Below, one piece after another: positions 29,451-38,931 of a stretch of DNA of 64,000 nt. Each line of letters starts with the position of its first letter. The first letter of the stretch is position 1. The translations under genes were made by a program, and so were the position numbers. Below the pieces are notes generated by a model. It was not told where the DNA came from and ran no database searches. It saw only the letters and a list, made by a program, of their open reading frames with translations. The stretch is from Methylomonas sp. EFPC3 (lineage in GTDB: Bacteria; Pseudomonadota; Gammaproteobacteria; Methylococcales; Methylomonadaceae), in contig NZ_CP116398.1 in the NCBI RefSeq assembly GCF_029643245.1, forward strand, positions 3,902,372 to 3,966,371, written 5' to 3'.

Positions 29451-30503
29451 CTAGCCCGCGTCGGGTAAAGCCGCCACCCCGGCGGCGCTTTGGTTGTGGT
29501 AAATGCTCATCACTTTTTCCGCATAGCGCGGATCGGTGGCATAGCCGGCCTGTTGCAGTTCGCGGATGTATTGGCCGGCATTGCCGGCTTTTTTCAGCGC
29601 TTCGCTGTAACGCGGATTGCTTTTGATGAAGTTCACGTAGTCGTCAAAACTTTGTTTGTAAGAACCGTAGGCGCGGAAGCCGGCCATTTCTTTTCGGGCG
29701 CTGGCACCATCGAATTCCAGCGTCAAGGCTTTGGTCTGCTTGCCCTGCCAGGACTTGTCGGCTTTGATGTTGAACAGGTTGAAACTGTTCTCGCCGCGGC
29801 CGTTTTTAATCACGGCTTGGCCCCAGCCGGTTTCCAGTGCCGCTTGCGCCAGCAACAGATTAGGGTCGACGCCCAGCGCTTTGGCGGCTTCCTGGGCGTG
29901 CGGCCGCAATTGGCCGATAAACTCGTCTTTGGAGGACAGTGCGTCGCTGCCGGCGGTTTGTACGGCCCGCAAATCCTGTTCCAGGTGTTGCCAGCGGTCG
30001 GCCATCGCATTCTGGCTACGTTCGAGCATCGCCAGACTGCGCTCCAAGCTATCCAGGCCGGAGCTTTCCAAGGGTTCGCCGTCGCTTGTGCCGCCGCCGG
30101 AAAGCGTTTGCGGGCGGTCGGGTTGCGTAGCGCTGCCGGTACCTGCGGCCCGGTTCAACACTTCGTTCGTGGCCAGTTTCGGATCTTTTTCGTCTTCCTC
30201 AGCAGCTTTCGGCGACAGTTGTTTGGCGATCAAATCAGCGAAGCCTACCCCCGGTTTGCCGGCCAGATGCATGGCCATTTGCTGGTCGTACATATCGCGG
30301 TAAAACTGGCTTTGCTGGCTGTCGAGAATGCCGTCGGCCAGTTTGGCGTCGCGCATGCTCTTCATCATCATGCTCAGAAATAGCGATTCGAATTGCTTGG
30401 CGACTTCCTTGACGGCGGCGGGCGATTGCTCGCGGGCGCTCTGTTTCAATTTCGCCAGGCTGTTAAAGTCGGTGTATACCGCGGCGCTGTCTGCATTCAA
30501 CAT
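29451..30503 (-). CDS. flgJ: Flagellar rod-assembly muramidase FlgJ
   Basis: This 350-residue two-domain protein caps the growing rod and opens the wall. Residues 1-100 form the rod-cap domain with AKQFESLFLSMMMKSMRDA. A low-complexity linker follows, then a glucosaminidase domain with the catalytic Glu in AALETGWGQAVIKNG and YATDPRYAEKV near the end. The ATG at 30503 is preferred over one 15 bases upstream. The fused muramidase form is usual in gammaproteobacteria. Confidence 0.94.
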   Translation of the reverse strand: MLNADSAAVYTDFNSLAKLKQSAREQSPAAVKEVAKQFESLFLSMMMKSMRDAKLADGILDSQQSQFYRDMYDQQMAMHLAGKPGVGFADLIAKQLSPKAAEEDEKDPKLATNEVLNRAAGTGSATQPDRPQTLSGGGTSDGEPLESSGLDSLERSLAMLERSQNAMADRWQHLEQDLRAVQTAGSDALSSKDEFIGQLRPHAQEAAKALGVDPNLLLAQAALETGWGQAVIKNGRGENSFNLFNIKADKSWQGKQTKALTLEFDGASARKEMAGFRAYGSYKQSFDDYVNFIKSNPRYSEALKKAGNAGQYIRELQQAGYATDPRYAEKVMSIYHNQSAAGVAALPDAG

Positions 30504-30547
30504 AAGGAATCCCCCCAAACCGGTTTAAAACAACGTGCCGGTTAGCG

Positions 30548-31633
30548 TTAAATCACGATCAATTCGGCACGTAACGCGCCGGCCGATTTCAGCGCTTCCA
30601 GGATCGCCACCAAGTCGCTGGGGCCGGCGCCGACGCCGTTGACGGCCTGCACGATTTCGTCCAAAGACACGCCGGGATTGAACACGAACATGTGGTTCTT
30701 ATCTTCCTTGACCTCGACGTTGGATTGCGGAGTCACCACGGTGCTGCCGCCCGACAACGGATTGGGTTGGCTGACTTGCGGATTCTCGCTGATCGTCACC
30801 GTCAGGCTGCCGTGCGATACCGCTGCCGGTTGCACCCGCACCTTGCTGTTGATAATGACGGTGCCGGTGCGCGAATTGACGATCACTTTGGCCGGCGCAT
30901 CGTCCGGTGCCAGTTCGATGTTTTCGATGACCGAGGCGAAGCCGACCCGTTGCGCCGGATTGACCGGGGCGCGGACGCTGATCGAGGTAGCGTCTATGGC
31001 TTGCGCGGTATCGGCCCCCAGGGTTTTGTTGATCGAATCGGCCATGCGCTGGGCGGTGGTAAAGTCGGAGGTGTTCAGGTTGAACACCATATCCGGGCTT
31101 TGATCGAACGAAGTCGGGACGATGCGTTCCACCGTCGCCCCGCTTGGAATCCGGCCGACCAGCGGATTGTTGACCGTAACTTTGGAACCGTCCTGGCCGC
31201 CGGCGCTGAGGCCGCCGACGACCAGATTGCCTTGCGCCATGGCATAGACGTTGCCGTCGGCACCGCGTAACGGACTCATCAATAACGAGCCGCCGCGCAG
31301 GCTTTTGGCGTCGCCCATCGACGATACGGTAACGTCGATTTTTTGGCCGGGTTTGGCAAAGGCCGGCAAATCGGCGTGGATGCTGACCAAGGCCACGTTT
31401 TTCGATTTTGGGTCGATATCCGGCGGTAAGGTCATGCCCAGTTTGCCCATCATGCTGCGCAAGCTCTGGCCGGTAAACTTGGTTTTGTCGCCGGTTTTGT
31501 CCAGGCCGGTCACCAGGCCGTAGCCCACCAACTGGTTGGTACGGACGCCGGCAATGGAGGCGATGTCTTTGATGCGTTCGGCCTGGGCCTGACCGGCACC
31601 GAGCAGCAGAAGCAGAAAAATTAAATGTTTCAT
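30548..31633 (-). CDS. flgI: Flagellar P-ring protein FlgI
   Basis: This 361-residue periplasmic protein forms the P ring around the rod. A signal peptide of about 18 residues is followed by [22 protein letters not shown], the family signature. The C-terminal domain has [22 protein letters not shown]. It lies 18 bases after flgH. Its assembly needs the FlgA chaperone encoded at 38932. Confidence 0.96.
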   Translation of the reverse strand: MKHLIFLLLLLGAGQAQAERIKDIASIAGVRTNQLVGYGLVTGLDKTGDKTKFTGQSLRSMMGKLGMTLPPDIDPKSKNVALVSIHADLPAFAKPGQKIDVTVSSMGDAKSLRGGSLLMSPLRGADGNVYAMAQGNLVVGGLSAGGQDGSKVTVNNPLVGRIPSGATVERIVPTSFDQSPDMVFNLNTSDFTTAQRMADSINKTLGADTAQAIDATSISVRAPVNPAQRVGFASVIENIELAPDDAPAKVIVNSRTGTVIINSKVRVQPAAVSHGSLTVTISENPQVSQPNPLSGGSTVVTPQSNVEVKEDKNHMFVFNPGVSLDEIVQAVNGVGAGPSDLVAILEALKSAGALRAELIVI

Positions 31634-31651
31634 GATGTTCTCCTGGCCGGA

Positions 31652-32365
31652 TCAGAACGGGAAGATCGGGCTGGACAAAATTCGGGTGATCCAGCCGGGT
31701 TTGCTGCTGTCGGCCAGCGCACCGTCGCCGGTGTACATGATGGTGGCGTCGGCCACTTTGCTGGACGGAATGGTGTTGGCAACGTTGATATCGATCGGCC
31801 GGACGATGCCGGACAGGCGGACGTATTCGCTGCCGTCGTTCAGGGTCACGCGTTTTTCGCCGCGGACCCGCAGGTTGCCGTTGGGCAGTAAGTCGACAAC
31901 AGTGACACTGATGTCGCCAGTCAAACGGTTGCTTTGCCGTGCGTCGCCTTTGCCTTCCGACGCCCGGTCCATGCTGTAATCCAGCGACGTTGCCAAATCG
32001 TGCCCGAGCAGGGCGGAACTGGCCAGGCCGAAGATGGTCGGCGCGCTGCCGCTGGCTTTGATATCGCTTTTCTTGCTGGCTTTGGAATTGGCCTGCTTGG
32101 TGGCGTTGGTATTTTCGTCGAAGGTTACCGTCAGGATATCGCCGACTCGGCGCGCGGCATGGTCTTCGAACAAACGCATGTCGTAACCGGCCTGATAGAT
32201 GGCGCCGTTGTTTTGTTGCGGCGGCCGCAGATCGGCGGGTTGCACCGGGGCGAAGTCCGGGTCGCGTTTCGGCAGCGTGTCGCAGCCGGCCAGTAGCGAC
32301 AGTATTGCCGCCAGCAGCAAAAATTTGCCGCCGGCTTGCCGCTGGATGTGGTTACGGTTTTTCAT
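31652..32365 (-). CDS. flgH: Flagellar L-ring lipoprotein FlgH
   Basis: This 237-residue protein forms the outer-membrane L ring. A lipobox LLAGC near residues 24-28 marks the lipidation Cys. The sequence has YQAGYDMRLFEDHAARRVGDILTVTF in pieces and the conserved NLRVRGEKRVTLNDGSEYVRLSG segment near 165-187, with VRPIDI after it. It is spaced 15 bases after flgG. Confidence 0.95.
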   Translation of the reverse strand: MKNRNHIQRQAGGKFLLLAAILSLLAGCDTLPKRDPDFAPVQPADLRPPQQNNGAIYQAGYDMRLFEDHAARRVGDILTVTFDENTNATKQANSKASKKSDIKASGSAPTIFGLASSALLGHDLATSLDYSMDRASEGKGDARQSNRLTGDISVTVVDLLPNGNLRVRGEKRVTLNDGSEYVRLSGIVRPIDINVANTIPSSKVADATIMYTGDGALADSSKPGWITRILSSPIFPF

Positions 32366-32380
32366 GGCCTTGGTCCTGAA

Positions 32381-33169
32381 TTAGAGTTGTTGCGTGACGA
32401 AGGACAGCATCTGGTCGGTCGTGGAAATGGCTTTCGAGTTCATTTCGTAAGCGCGCTGGGTTTCGATCATATTGACCAGTTCTTCGACCACGTTGACGTT
32501 GGAAGTCTCCAGTGAGCCCTGAATCATCTGGCCCAGTTCGTTCTCGCCGGGATTGCCGATGATCGGTGCGCCGCTGGCGACGGTTTCGCGAAACAGGTTG
32601 TCGCCGATCGGTTCCAGGCCGGCGGTATTGACGAAATCGGCGATCTGGATCTGGCCGATCTGGTTGGCCGCGGCGGCGCCGGGTTGGGTCACCGAAACCG
32701 TGCCGTCCTGGCCGATGGTGATGCTGAGGGCGTCCTGCGGGATGGTGATGGCGGGTTCCAGCAGCATGCCGTTGGAGGTCACCAATTGGCCGGTGGAGTC
32801 CATCTTGAACGAACCGTCGCGGGTGTAATTGATGTCGCCGTTCGGTTGCAAAATCTGAATGAAGCCGCGGCCGCTGATGGCAATGTCCAGCGAGTTGCCG
32901 GTCTGCAAGATATTGCCTTGGGTATGGATTTTCTCGGTAGCGACGGTGCGCACCCCGGTGCCGAGTTGCAGGCCGGTTGGTAATTGGGTGTTCTGGGTCG
33001 ATTGGGCGCCGGCCTGACGTACGTTTTGGTACATCAGATCGGCGAATATCGGTCTGGCTTTCTTGAAGCCGGTGGTGTTGACGTTGGCCAGGTTATTGGA
33101 AATAACCGCCATGCGGGTTTGTTGGGCGTCCAATCCGGACTTTGCGACCCATAGTGCTCGTTCTGTCAT
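32381..33169 (-). CDS. flgG: Flagellar distal rod protein FlgG
   Basis: This 262-residue rod protein opens with [28 protein letters not shown] and ends with [23 protein letters not shown], the paired helices of the rod/hook family. The internal SGRGFIQI and YTRDGSFK motifs are present. It follows flgF by 51 bases. Confidence 0.96.
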   Translation of the reverse strand: MTERALWVAKSGLDAQQTRMAVISNNLANVNTTGFKKARPIFADLMYQNVRQAGAQSTQNTQLPTGLQLGTGVRTVATEKIHTQGNILQTGNSLDIAISGRGFIQILQPNGDINYTRDGSFKMDSTGQLVTSNGMLLEPAITIPQDALSITIGQDGTVSVTQPGAAAANQIGQIQIADFVNTAGLEPIGDNLFRETVASGAPIIGNPGENELGQMIQGSLETSNVNVVEELVNMIETQRAYEMNSKAISTTDQMLSFVTQQL

Positions 33170-33220
33170 GACAGCCTCCTGATCTGACGATTTTTTGTCT
33201 TATCAGGAGTAAAGCAGGAT

Positions 33221-33964
33221 TTATGCCACTTGCATTAACTTGGCGGCGGCAGCGGCGTTTTCGTCTATATCTTTCATGACCTTAGATTGCATGTCGAAGC
33301 TTCTGGACAGCTCGATCATCTCCACCATCGCCGCCATGGCGTTGACGTTGCTGGATTCCAGCGCGCCTTGGACCAGGGTGACGTTGGCGTCGGCCGGCAG
33401 CACGCCGCCTTGCTTCGGGTGCATCAGGCCGTCTTCCAGTTTTTCCAGGTTGGCCAGGTCGGTATTGACCAGCTTGATCCGGTCTACCAGCACGGTATTG
33501 GTGGCATTGACGCCTTGCGGCACGATGCTGATGGTGCCGTCCTTGCCGATCTCGACCTTCTGTGCCGGCGGTACCGCGATCGGTTGCCCGGCTTCGCCGA
33601 GCACCGACAGGCCGGCGCCGGTTTGCAGCAGGCCTTCCGGCGTCAACCGCAAGTCGCCGGCCCGGGTGTAGGCTTCTTTGCCGTCCTTGCCGGTGACGGC
33701 GATCCAGCCCTGGCCTTCCACTGCGACATCGAGTTCGCGGCCGGTATGGTAGATCGAACCGTTCGACAAATCCGTGCCCGGGCGTTCGGCCATCGAGTAC
33801 ACCCGGGCCGGATAGCCCGGGCCGAAGCTGGGCATGGCCCGAAATTGCTCGAAGTCCGACTTGAAGCCGGTGGTTTGTGCGTTCGCCAGATTATTGGCGT
33901 TGGCCGATTGCGCCATCAGGGTTTGCTTGGCGCCGTTCATCGCAATGTAAAGGCTACGGTCCAT
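33221..33964 (-). CDS. flgF: Flagellar proximal rod protein FlgF
   Basis: This 247-residue rod protein has the family N-terminus YIAMNGAKQTLMAQSANANNLANAQT and C-terminus NAMAAMVEMIELSRSFDMQSKVM. Internal motifs EGQGWIAV and YTRAGDLRL identify it as FlgF. It follows flgE by 16 bases. Confidence 0.95.
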   Translation of the reverse strand: MDRSLYIAMNGAKQTLMAQSANANNLANAQTTGFKSDFEQFRAMPSFGPGYPARVYSMAERPGTDLSNGSIYHTGRELDVAVEGQGWIAVTGKDGKEAYTRAGDLRLTPEGLLQTGAGLSVLGEAGQPIAVPPAQKVEIGKDGTISIVPQGVNATNTVLVDRIKLVNTDLANLEKLEDGLMHPKQGGVLPADANVTLVQGALESSNVNAMAAMVEMIELSRSFDMQSKVMKDIDENAAAAAKLMQVA

Positions 33965-33980
33965 GAGTGGCCTCCTTTAA

Positions 33981-35306
33981 TTATCGAATCTGCAAGATGG
34001 TCTGCATGATGCTGTTTTCGGTGGTGATGGTCTGGGCGTTGGCTTGGTAGGCCTGTTGCGCGACGATCAGGTTCACCAGCTGCGCCGACAAATCGACGTT
34101 GGAGCTTTCCAAGGCGCCGGCTTGAATCGATCCGAAGTTGTTGGCGCCGGCCTGGCCCGGAATCGGCTCGCCGGAATTGGCGCTTTGGCCCCAGGAGGTG
34201 TCGCCCAGTTTCGCCAACCCGTTGTTGTTGGCGAAACGCGTCAACGCGACTTTACCCATGGTTTGCGAGCCGCCGTTGCTGAAGCGGGCAAATATCACGC
34301 CTTCGTCGTCGATGTCGATACCGGTCAGACGCCCCGCCGGTAAACCATTCTGCGTCATGCCGTTGACGCTGAACTTTTGCTGAACCTGGGTGGTGCCGAA
34401 GAAGTTCATAGTGTCGATTTTTATGTCGGCGGCTCCGGTTGGCGGATTGATCACGTAGCTGGACAAGCCGAATTTGCCGTCCAACGGGGTGATCAGTTTG
34501 CCGCCGGAATCGAATGTCAATTTAGCCGATTCCGGGGTGGTGCCGCCTAACGGGCCAGATGTTACCGGTACCGCGGTTTTGGTATTTGGGGTGGCGGGTT
34601 CGCTCATGTAGTGATAGACCAGCCATTCCGAAGTACCGGTGGTCGGCGCCGTGGACGGGTCGAGTTTGACGAAGTAGGTGGTCAAGATATGTGGGGAACC
34701 CAGCGTGTCGTAGACCGTGGTCGAGGTTTGCGAGTTATAGGTGTTGCTGTCGTCCGGGTCGAAGGGCAGTGTGCTGGGCGTGAAGTCGTCTTGCGCATCC
34801 AAATTTAACTGGATGGCTACCTTATCGGTCGCTGACGGTAAGCCGGTTAGAGTATTGATTTGTACCGGCGTGGTGACCCCGGTACTGAAACCGTCTTCGA
34901 CTTTAGTGGTATTGGGGCGATAAACCAGTAATGCCTTGCCTTGGTTGTTGACCAGATAGCCTTCCTTGTTCAATTTGAATTCGCCGGCGCGGGTATACGA
35001 CAGGTCGTTGGTTTCGGTCGGGCTTTTCGCCAGCGTGAAGAAACCCTCGCCGCTGATCGCCAAATCCAGGTTGTTGTCGGTGAATTGTAAATTGCCCTGG
35101 TTGAATTGCTGGGCGACGTTGGCGACTTTGACGCCGGCACCGGGGGTAATGCTGCTGACGCCGCCCAAGCTGGCGGCGTAGACGTCGGCGAATTCGGAAC
35201 GCGACTTTTTGAAGCCGACGGTATTGGAGTTGGCAATGTTGTTGCCGGTCACCGCCAGATTGTTGGATGCGGCGTTCAAGCCGCTGAGGGCTGTGGTAAA
35301 TGGCAT
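33981..35306 (-). CDS. flgE: Flagellar hook protein FlgE
   Basis: This 441-residue protein builds the hook. The start FTTALSGLNAASNNLAVTGNNIANSNTVGFKKSR falls in the rod/hook family, and the end has SSNVDLSAQLVNLIVAQQAYQANAQTI. The middle is longer and more variable than in FlgF or FlgG, as usual for hook proteins. It follows flgD by ten bases. Confidence 0.96.
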   Translation of the reverse strand: MPFTTALSGLNAASNNLAVTGNNIANSNTVGFKKSRSEFADVYAASLGGVSSITPGAGVKVANVAQQFNQGNLQFTDNNLDLAISGEGFFTLAKSPTETNDLSYTRAGEFKLNKEGYLVNNQGKALLVYRPNTTKVEDGFSTGVTTPVQINTLTGLPSATDKVAIQLNLDAQDDFTPSTLPFDPDDSNTYNSQTSTTVYDTLGSPHILTTYFVKLDPSTAPTTGTSEWLVYHYMSEPATPNTKTAVPVTSGPLGGTTPESAKLTFDSGGKLITPLDGKFGLSSYVINPPTGAADIKIDTMNFFGTTQVQQKFSVNGMTQNGLPAGRLTGIDIDDEGVIFARFSNGGSQTMGKVALTRFANNNGLAKLGDTSWGQSANSGEPIPGQAGANNFGSIQAGALESSNVDLSAQLVNLIVAQQAYQANAQTITTENSIMQTILQIR

Positions 35307-35316
35307 GTCGTTTCTC

Positions 35317-36000
35317 CTACAGTATCTGTTTGATTTGGCTGAATTTAACTGGGCCCAGGCCGTCCAGGTTGACTTGCATGGCCGTGTTGCCGTTGGCCAT
35401 GGTTACGCTTTTCACCAAGGACTTGATGTTGGTTGGCAATACGGTGTTTTTGCCCTCCAAGTAGGCATATGCCTGAATCTTGTAAACGCCGGGGTCGGCC
35501 AGATTTCCGGCCTTGTCCTTCCCGTCCCATTCGAAACGGGTTGTGCCGGCGGATTCGGCGCCGAGATCGATTTCGCGGATGGTTGCTCCGGTTTCCGGGT
35601 CGATGATTTTGACGCCGACATTCGGCGAACTGGCCGGCATTTCGAAATCGCCGGAGACGCTGCCGCCGGCGCCGAGTAAGGCTCTTTCGCTTGGTGCCGA
35701 CACGTAACGGCCGACCAGTCCGGATGCTTGCAAGGCCTGATTGGAACTGATCGAGCCGGCGAATTCCTTGAAAGAGGCCTGCAGGTCCTGGATGCCGGAG
35801 ACGGTGCTGAACTGGGCCATCTGGCCCAGGAATTCGCCGTTGTCCATCGGTTTCAACGGATCCTGGTGTGTCATCTGTGTGGTCAGCAATTTCAGAAACT
35901 GGTCTTGGCCCAGCGTTTGTTTTTGGCTGTTGGCCGACGAGGACGAGTTGGTCGTGGCCAGGCCGAGGTTGTTAAATGTGTCGATAGCGCTTGTGCTCAT
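35317..36000 (-). CDS. flgD: Hook-assembly scaffold FlgD
   Basis: This 227-residue cap directs hook polymerisation and is absent from the finished hook. Residues 25-80 contain LGQDQFLKLLTTQMTHQDPLKPMDNGEFLGQMAQFSTV in pieces, the FlgD signature. The C-terminal half is an immunoglobulin-like domain with FEWDGKDKAGNLADPGVYK. It lies eight bases after flgC. Confidence 0.95.
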   Translation of the reverse strand: MSTSAIDTFNNLGLATTNSSSSANSQKQTLGQDQFLKLLTTQMTHQDPLKPMDNGEFLGQMAQFSTVSGIQDLQASFKEFAGSISSNQALQASGLVGRYVSAPSERALLGAGGSVSGDFEMPASSPNVGVKIIDPETGATIREIDLGAESAGTTRFEWDGKDKAGNLADPGVYKIQAYAYLEGKNTVLPTNIKSLVKSVTMANGNTAMQVNLDGLGPVKFSQIKQIL

Positions 36001-36008
36001 GGTTCACC

Positions 36009-36425
36009 TCAGCGGCCCATTTTCAGGGTTTGTAAAATCAGATTTTTCGCGGTGTTCAATACCTCGACGTTGTTTTGGTACGAGCGCGATGCGGACATCA
36101 TGTTGGCCATTTCCTCGACGGTGTTGACGTTGGGTTTGTAGATGTAGCCGGTGGCGTCGGCCATGGGGTGGTTGGGGTTGTATTCCATGATCGGCGGGGC
36201 CTGGTTTTCGACGACGCCCAACACATTGACGCCGCTGGCGGTGTTGTTTTTATCCATGATGTTCTTTAATTCGGCGGCAAACACCGGCTGCCGCGATTTG
36301 TAGACCTGATCGATGCTGCTGCTGACGCTGTTGGCATTGGACATGTTGCTGGCTACCAGATTCAGGCGCAGGTTCTCGGCATTCATGCCGCTGCCGGCGA
36401 CGTCGAATATGCGTAAGGAAGTCAT
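36009..36425 (-). CDS. flgC: Flagellar proximal rod protein FlgC
   Basis: This 138-residue rod protein has the N-terminus IFDVAGSGMNAENLRLNLVASNMSNANS and the C-terminus VNTVEEMANMMSASRSYQNNVEVLN. Size and order after flgB are typical. Confidence 0.96.
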   Translation of the reverse strand: MTSLRIFDVAGSGMNAENLRLNLVASNMSNANSVSSSIDQVYKSRQPVFAAELKNIMDKNNTASGVNVLGVVENQAPPIMEYNPNHPMADATGYIYKPNVNTVEEMANMMSASRSYQNNVEVLNTAKNLILQTLKMGR

Positions 36426-36427
36426 GG

Positions 36428-36823
36428 CTATTCTCCTTTGATTGCGGTCATCAAACCCAGGAAATCGTCGTTGATGAAGCGCAGGCTGGCTTCGTATTGC
36501 ACGGCGTTTTCGGCATATTTGGCTTGTTCGATATGGGTTTCGACGGTATTGCCGTCGAGCGAGGCATGCTGCGGGTTGCGGTACAACAGGTCGGCGCCGA
36601 GGACATTGTGCTGTCCGGCCAGATGGCCGCTGTGGCTGCGCTTCAGCTCGCCACCGCCGTCGCTAAGCGTTTGTTGGAATACGGCTTTGAAATCGAGGTC
36701 GCGGGCCTTGTAGTCCGGCGTATCGGCATTGGCCAGGTTAGACGCCAGTATTTCTCCGCGTTTCTCGCGAAGCATCAGGGCTTGCGGGTGTATACCCAAA
36801 GCGTTGTTGAAGTTGATTGCCAT
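36428..36823 (-). CDS. flgB: Flagellar proximal rod protein FlgB
   Basis: This 131-residue protein is the first rod gene of the minus-strand operon. It shows MLREKRGEILASNLANADTPDYKARDLDF in pieces, and ends with VQYEASLRFINDDFLGLMTAIKGE. The ATG at 36823 has AAGG eight bases upstream; an in-frame GTG at 36832 is less likely. A sigma-54-like promoter lies about 35 bases before the start. Confidence 0.94.
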   Translation of the reverse strand: MAINFNNALGIHPQALMLREKRGEILASNLANADTPDYKARDLDFKAVFQQTLSDGGGELKRSHSGHLAGQHNVLGADLLYRNPQHASLDGNTVETHIEQAKYAENAVQYEASLRFINDDFLGLMTAIKGE

Positions 36824-36854
36824 GATTGCCACCTTGCTGGTTTTTTTAATAAAA

Positions 36855-36871
36855 TAGCAGTAAGCGTGCCT
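36855..36871 (-). promoter_or_regulatory. Sigma-54-like promoter of flgB operon
   Basis: The minus strand reads AGGCACGCTTACTGCTA. GG and GC are ten bases apart, the -24 GGCACG is exact and the -12 has CTGC for TTGC. Its position before flgB fits FlrA/FlrC- or FleQ-type class II/III control. Confidence 0.7.
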
Positions 36872-37001
36872 GAAAAAAAAATTATTTAATTTTCAGTTGG
36901 GTGGCGGCGATGAGGGGCTATTTTGGCGTCAAAATCCAGTGTTGGGCTGCGGGCGGCAAAAACTTGCCGGTTGCCGGAGCCGTCAAGAAGTCGGCGCCGT
37001 A

Positions 37002-37868
37002 TCAGTCCGGTTTTCGGAAATAAGTGGCAAGTCCGGAACGGACCAATTCGTATGTGCCGATCCCGGTCGGCATGGCTTCGGTGCTGCTCAGAAACAAATA
37101 GCCGCCCGGCTCCAGGCTGTCGGCCATTCGCGTCAAAATGTCGCGCTTGATGGTGTCGGAAAAATAAATCAGTACGTTGCGGCAAAAAATGATGTCGAAC
37201 CGGCCTAGAGCGGTGAAGGATTTCAAGAGATTGAACTGCTGAAACCGAACTTGGCGGGTTACATCGTCGTTTAACAGATAACCGTCGTAACTTTTCTGGA
37301 AATATCTGGCTTTAGCCGCTTCGTCTATGCCCCGGGACAGTGCGGCGTCGGAATAACAGGCGCGCTTGGCGTCTTCGAGAATCGCTTCGGAAATGTCGGT
37401 GCCGATAATTTGCAGCGTCCGGTTTTTGCCGCTTGCGCGCAATGCGTCCAAGCCGCAGATGCTGATGGAATAGGGTTCCTGGCCGGACGAACAGGCTGCC
37501 GACCAGATGCGGATACTGCCGTTTTTTTGTGCCAGGAGTTGAGGCAGTACGGTGTCGCGCAATTCGGCGAATTGGCGTTCGTCGCGAAACCAGAAGGTTT
37601 CGTTGGTGGTCATCGCATCGATTACGGCGCTTCTCAGTTTTTGGGCGGAGAATGCGTTGGATTGCAGGGCCGTCGCCAGGCCGGGGAAGCCGGACAGTTC
37701 GAACTTGGCCAACAAGGGTTGCAACCGGCTTTTGACCAGATATTGTTTGTTGTCGCCGAGTTCGATACCGCAGTTTTGGCTGAGAAACTGTTGAATGGTT
37801 TGGTAGTCGGCCGGCGATATACTGCCGGCGAAGTCCAGTGAGTTTTCGGTGCCCGCCGAGGTCAACAT
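37002..37868 (-). CDS. cheR: Chemotaxis methyltransferase CheR
   Basis: This 288-residue enzyme methylates glutamates on chemoreceptors using S-adenosylmethionine. An N-terminal helical domain is followed by the SAM fold with TNETFWFRDERQF near 90, IWSAACSSGQEPYSI near 120, and the FDIIFCRNVLIYF motif near 223-235. The cheV-cheR-flgB order is common in gammaproteobacterial flagellar clusters. It begins 27 bases after cheV. Confidence 0.95.
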   Translation of the reverse strand: MLTSAGTENSLDFAGSISPADYQTIQQFLSQNCGIELGDNKQYLVKSRLQPLLAKFELSGFPGLATALQSNAFSAQKLRSAVIDAMTTNETFWFRDERQFAELRDTVLPQLLAQKNGSIRIWSAACSSGQEPYSISICGLDALRASGKNRTLQIIGTDISEAILEDAKRACYSDAALSRGIDEAAKARYFQKSYDGYLLNDDVTRQVRFQQFNLLKSFTALGRFDIIFCRNVLIYFSDTIKRDILTRMADSLEPGGYLFLSSTEAMPTGIGTYELVRSGLATYFRKPD

Positions 37869-37895
37869 GTGGGGTGAAAATCCGAGCTGTCCTGC

Positions 37896-38828
37896 TCAGG
37901 AATGCTCGGCGTGGCTGACTCTTAGTTGGGCTTGAATAGCTTGCATCAGCGAATCCGGCTCGAACTTGGCTAGAAACTCGTTGGCTCCAACTTTTTGGAC
38001 CATGGCAGTATTGAATACACCGCTTAACGACGTGTGCAGGATCACGTAGATGTGCTTCATGTTCGGGTCGGCTTTGATTTTGGTTGCCAGTGTGTAGCCA
38101 TCCATTCGCGGCATTTCCACGTCGGAAATAATCAGGGAGTATCGGTCTTCGATTTTAGTGCCTTCGGCAATCAGAGCGCACAAGTGTTCCCAGGCTTCCT
38201 GCCCGTCTTTGAGTGTGGTGCATTCGACGCCGATCTGTTCGCAAACCCGTTTGACCTGGTTTCTGGCTACCGAGGAATCGTCGACGACCAGAATGTGGTC
38301 GTTTTGGCTCATTACGTTCTGGTCTATGGACTCCGCCGACGCTTCTTCCCGGCCGCCTATCACTTCCTTCATGACTTTTTCCACGTCGATGACTTCGATC
38401 AGCTCGCCTTCGACTTCGGTGACCGCCGTTAGATAGCTTTCTTTGCCGGTGCCGGTGGGTGGGGCTTTGACTTGTTCCCAGCCGATATTAATGATCCGGT
38501 CTACCGAGCCGACCAAGAAGCCTTGGATGGAACGGTTGTATTCAGTAACGATCACGTAGCAACCCGCGTCACGCTGCAGTGGGCGCATGCCGATGGCCAT
38601 GGATAAATCCAAGACCGGTATGGTTTTACCGCGCAAATGGGCTACGCCGCATATCACCGAATGCGAGTTTGGGATTTGGGTCAAAGGGGGGCATTGAATG
38701 ACTTCCTGGACTTTGAACACGTTTATCCCAAAACGCTGGCGGCTGACCAGTTTGAATAAAAGCAGTTCGAATCGGTTATGCCCAGCCAGTTTGGTTCGTT
38801 GATCGACTCCGTCTAAGATTCCGGCCAT
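37896..38828 (-). CDS. cheV: Chemotaxis coupling-receiver protein CheV
   Basis: This 310-residue protein joins a CheW-like coupling domain (residues 1-165) to a response-regulator receiver (about 180-305). The receiver has DDSS, the phospho-acceptor Asp in IISDVEMPRMDGY, and the late Lys in FLAKFEPDSL. The ATG at 38828 has AGGGGG six bases upstream, which decides it over an upstream in-frame ATG. A sigma-28-like promoter precedes it and diverges from flgA. Confidence 0.95.
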   Translation of the reverse strand: MAGILDGVDQRTKLAGHNRFELLLFKLVSRQRFGINVFKVQEVIQCPPLTQIPNSHSVICGVAHLRGKTIPVLDLSMAIGMRPLQRDAGCYVIVTEYNRSIQGFLVGSVDRIINIGWEQVKAPPTGTGKESYLTAVTEVEGELIEVIDVEKVMKEVIGGREEASAESIDQNVMSQNDHILVVDDSSVARNQVKRVCEQIGVECTTLKDGQEAWEHLCALIAEGTKIEDRYSLIISDVEMPRMDGYTLATKIKADPNMKHIYVILHTSLSGVFNTAMVQKVGANEFLAKFEPDSLMQAIQAQLRVSHAEHS

Positions 38829-38857
38829 ATGTCCCCCTGAATAACGTTCGCCTAAGT

Positions 38858-38884
38858 ATAGCGGCATTGTTACGGTTTACTTGA
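38858..38884 (-). promoter_or_regulatory. Sigma-28 (FliA)-like promoter of cheV
   Basis: On the minus strand TCAAGTAA is followed by 11 bases and GCCGCTAT, close to the FliA consensus TAAAGTTT-N11-GCCGATAA with correct spacing. It lies 30 bases before the cheV start. Confidence 0.65.
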
Positions 38885-38890
38885 AATTTG

Positions 38891-38907
38891 CTGGTACGTT
38901 TTATGCA
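38891..38907 (+). promoter_or_regulatory. Sigma-54-like promoter of flgA
   Basis: CTGGTACGTTTTATGCA has GG and GC ten bases apart with one mismatch in each core (TGGTAC and ATGC). Expected initiation is near 38918, giving a short leader before the flgA ATG at 38932. Confidence 0.65.
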
Positions 38908-38931
38908 GAAAGCTTCGGGTAAGTCAAAAAA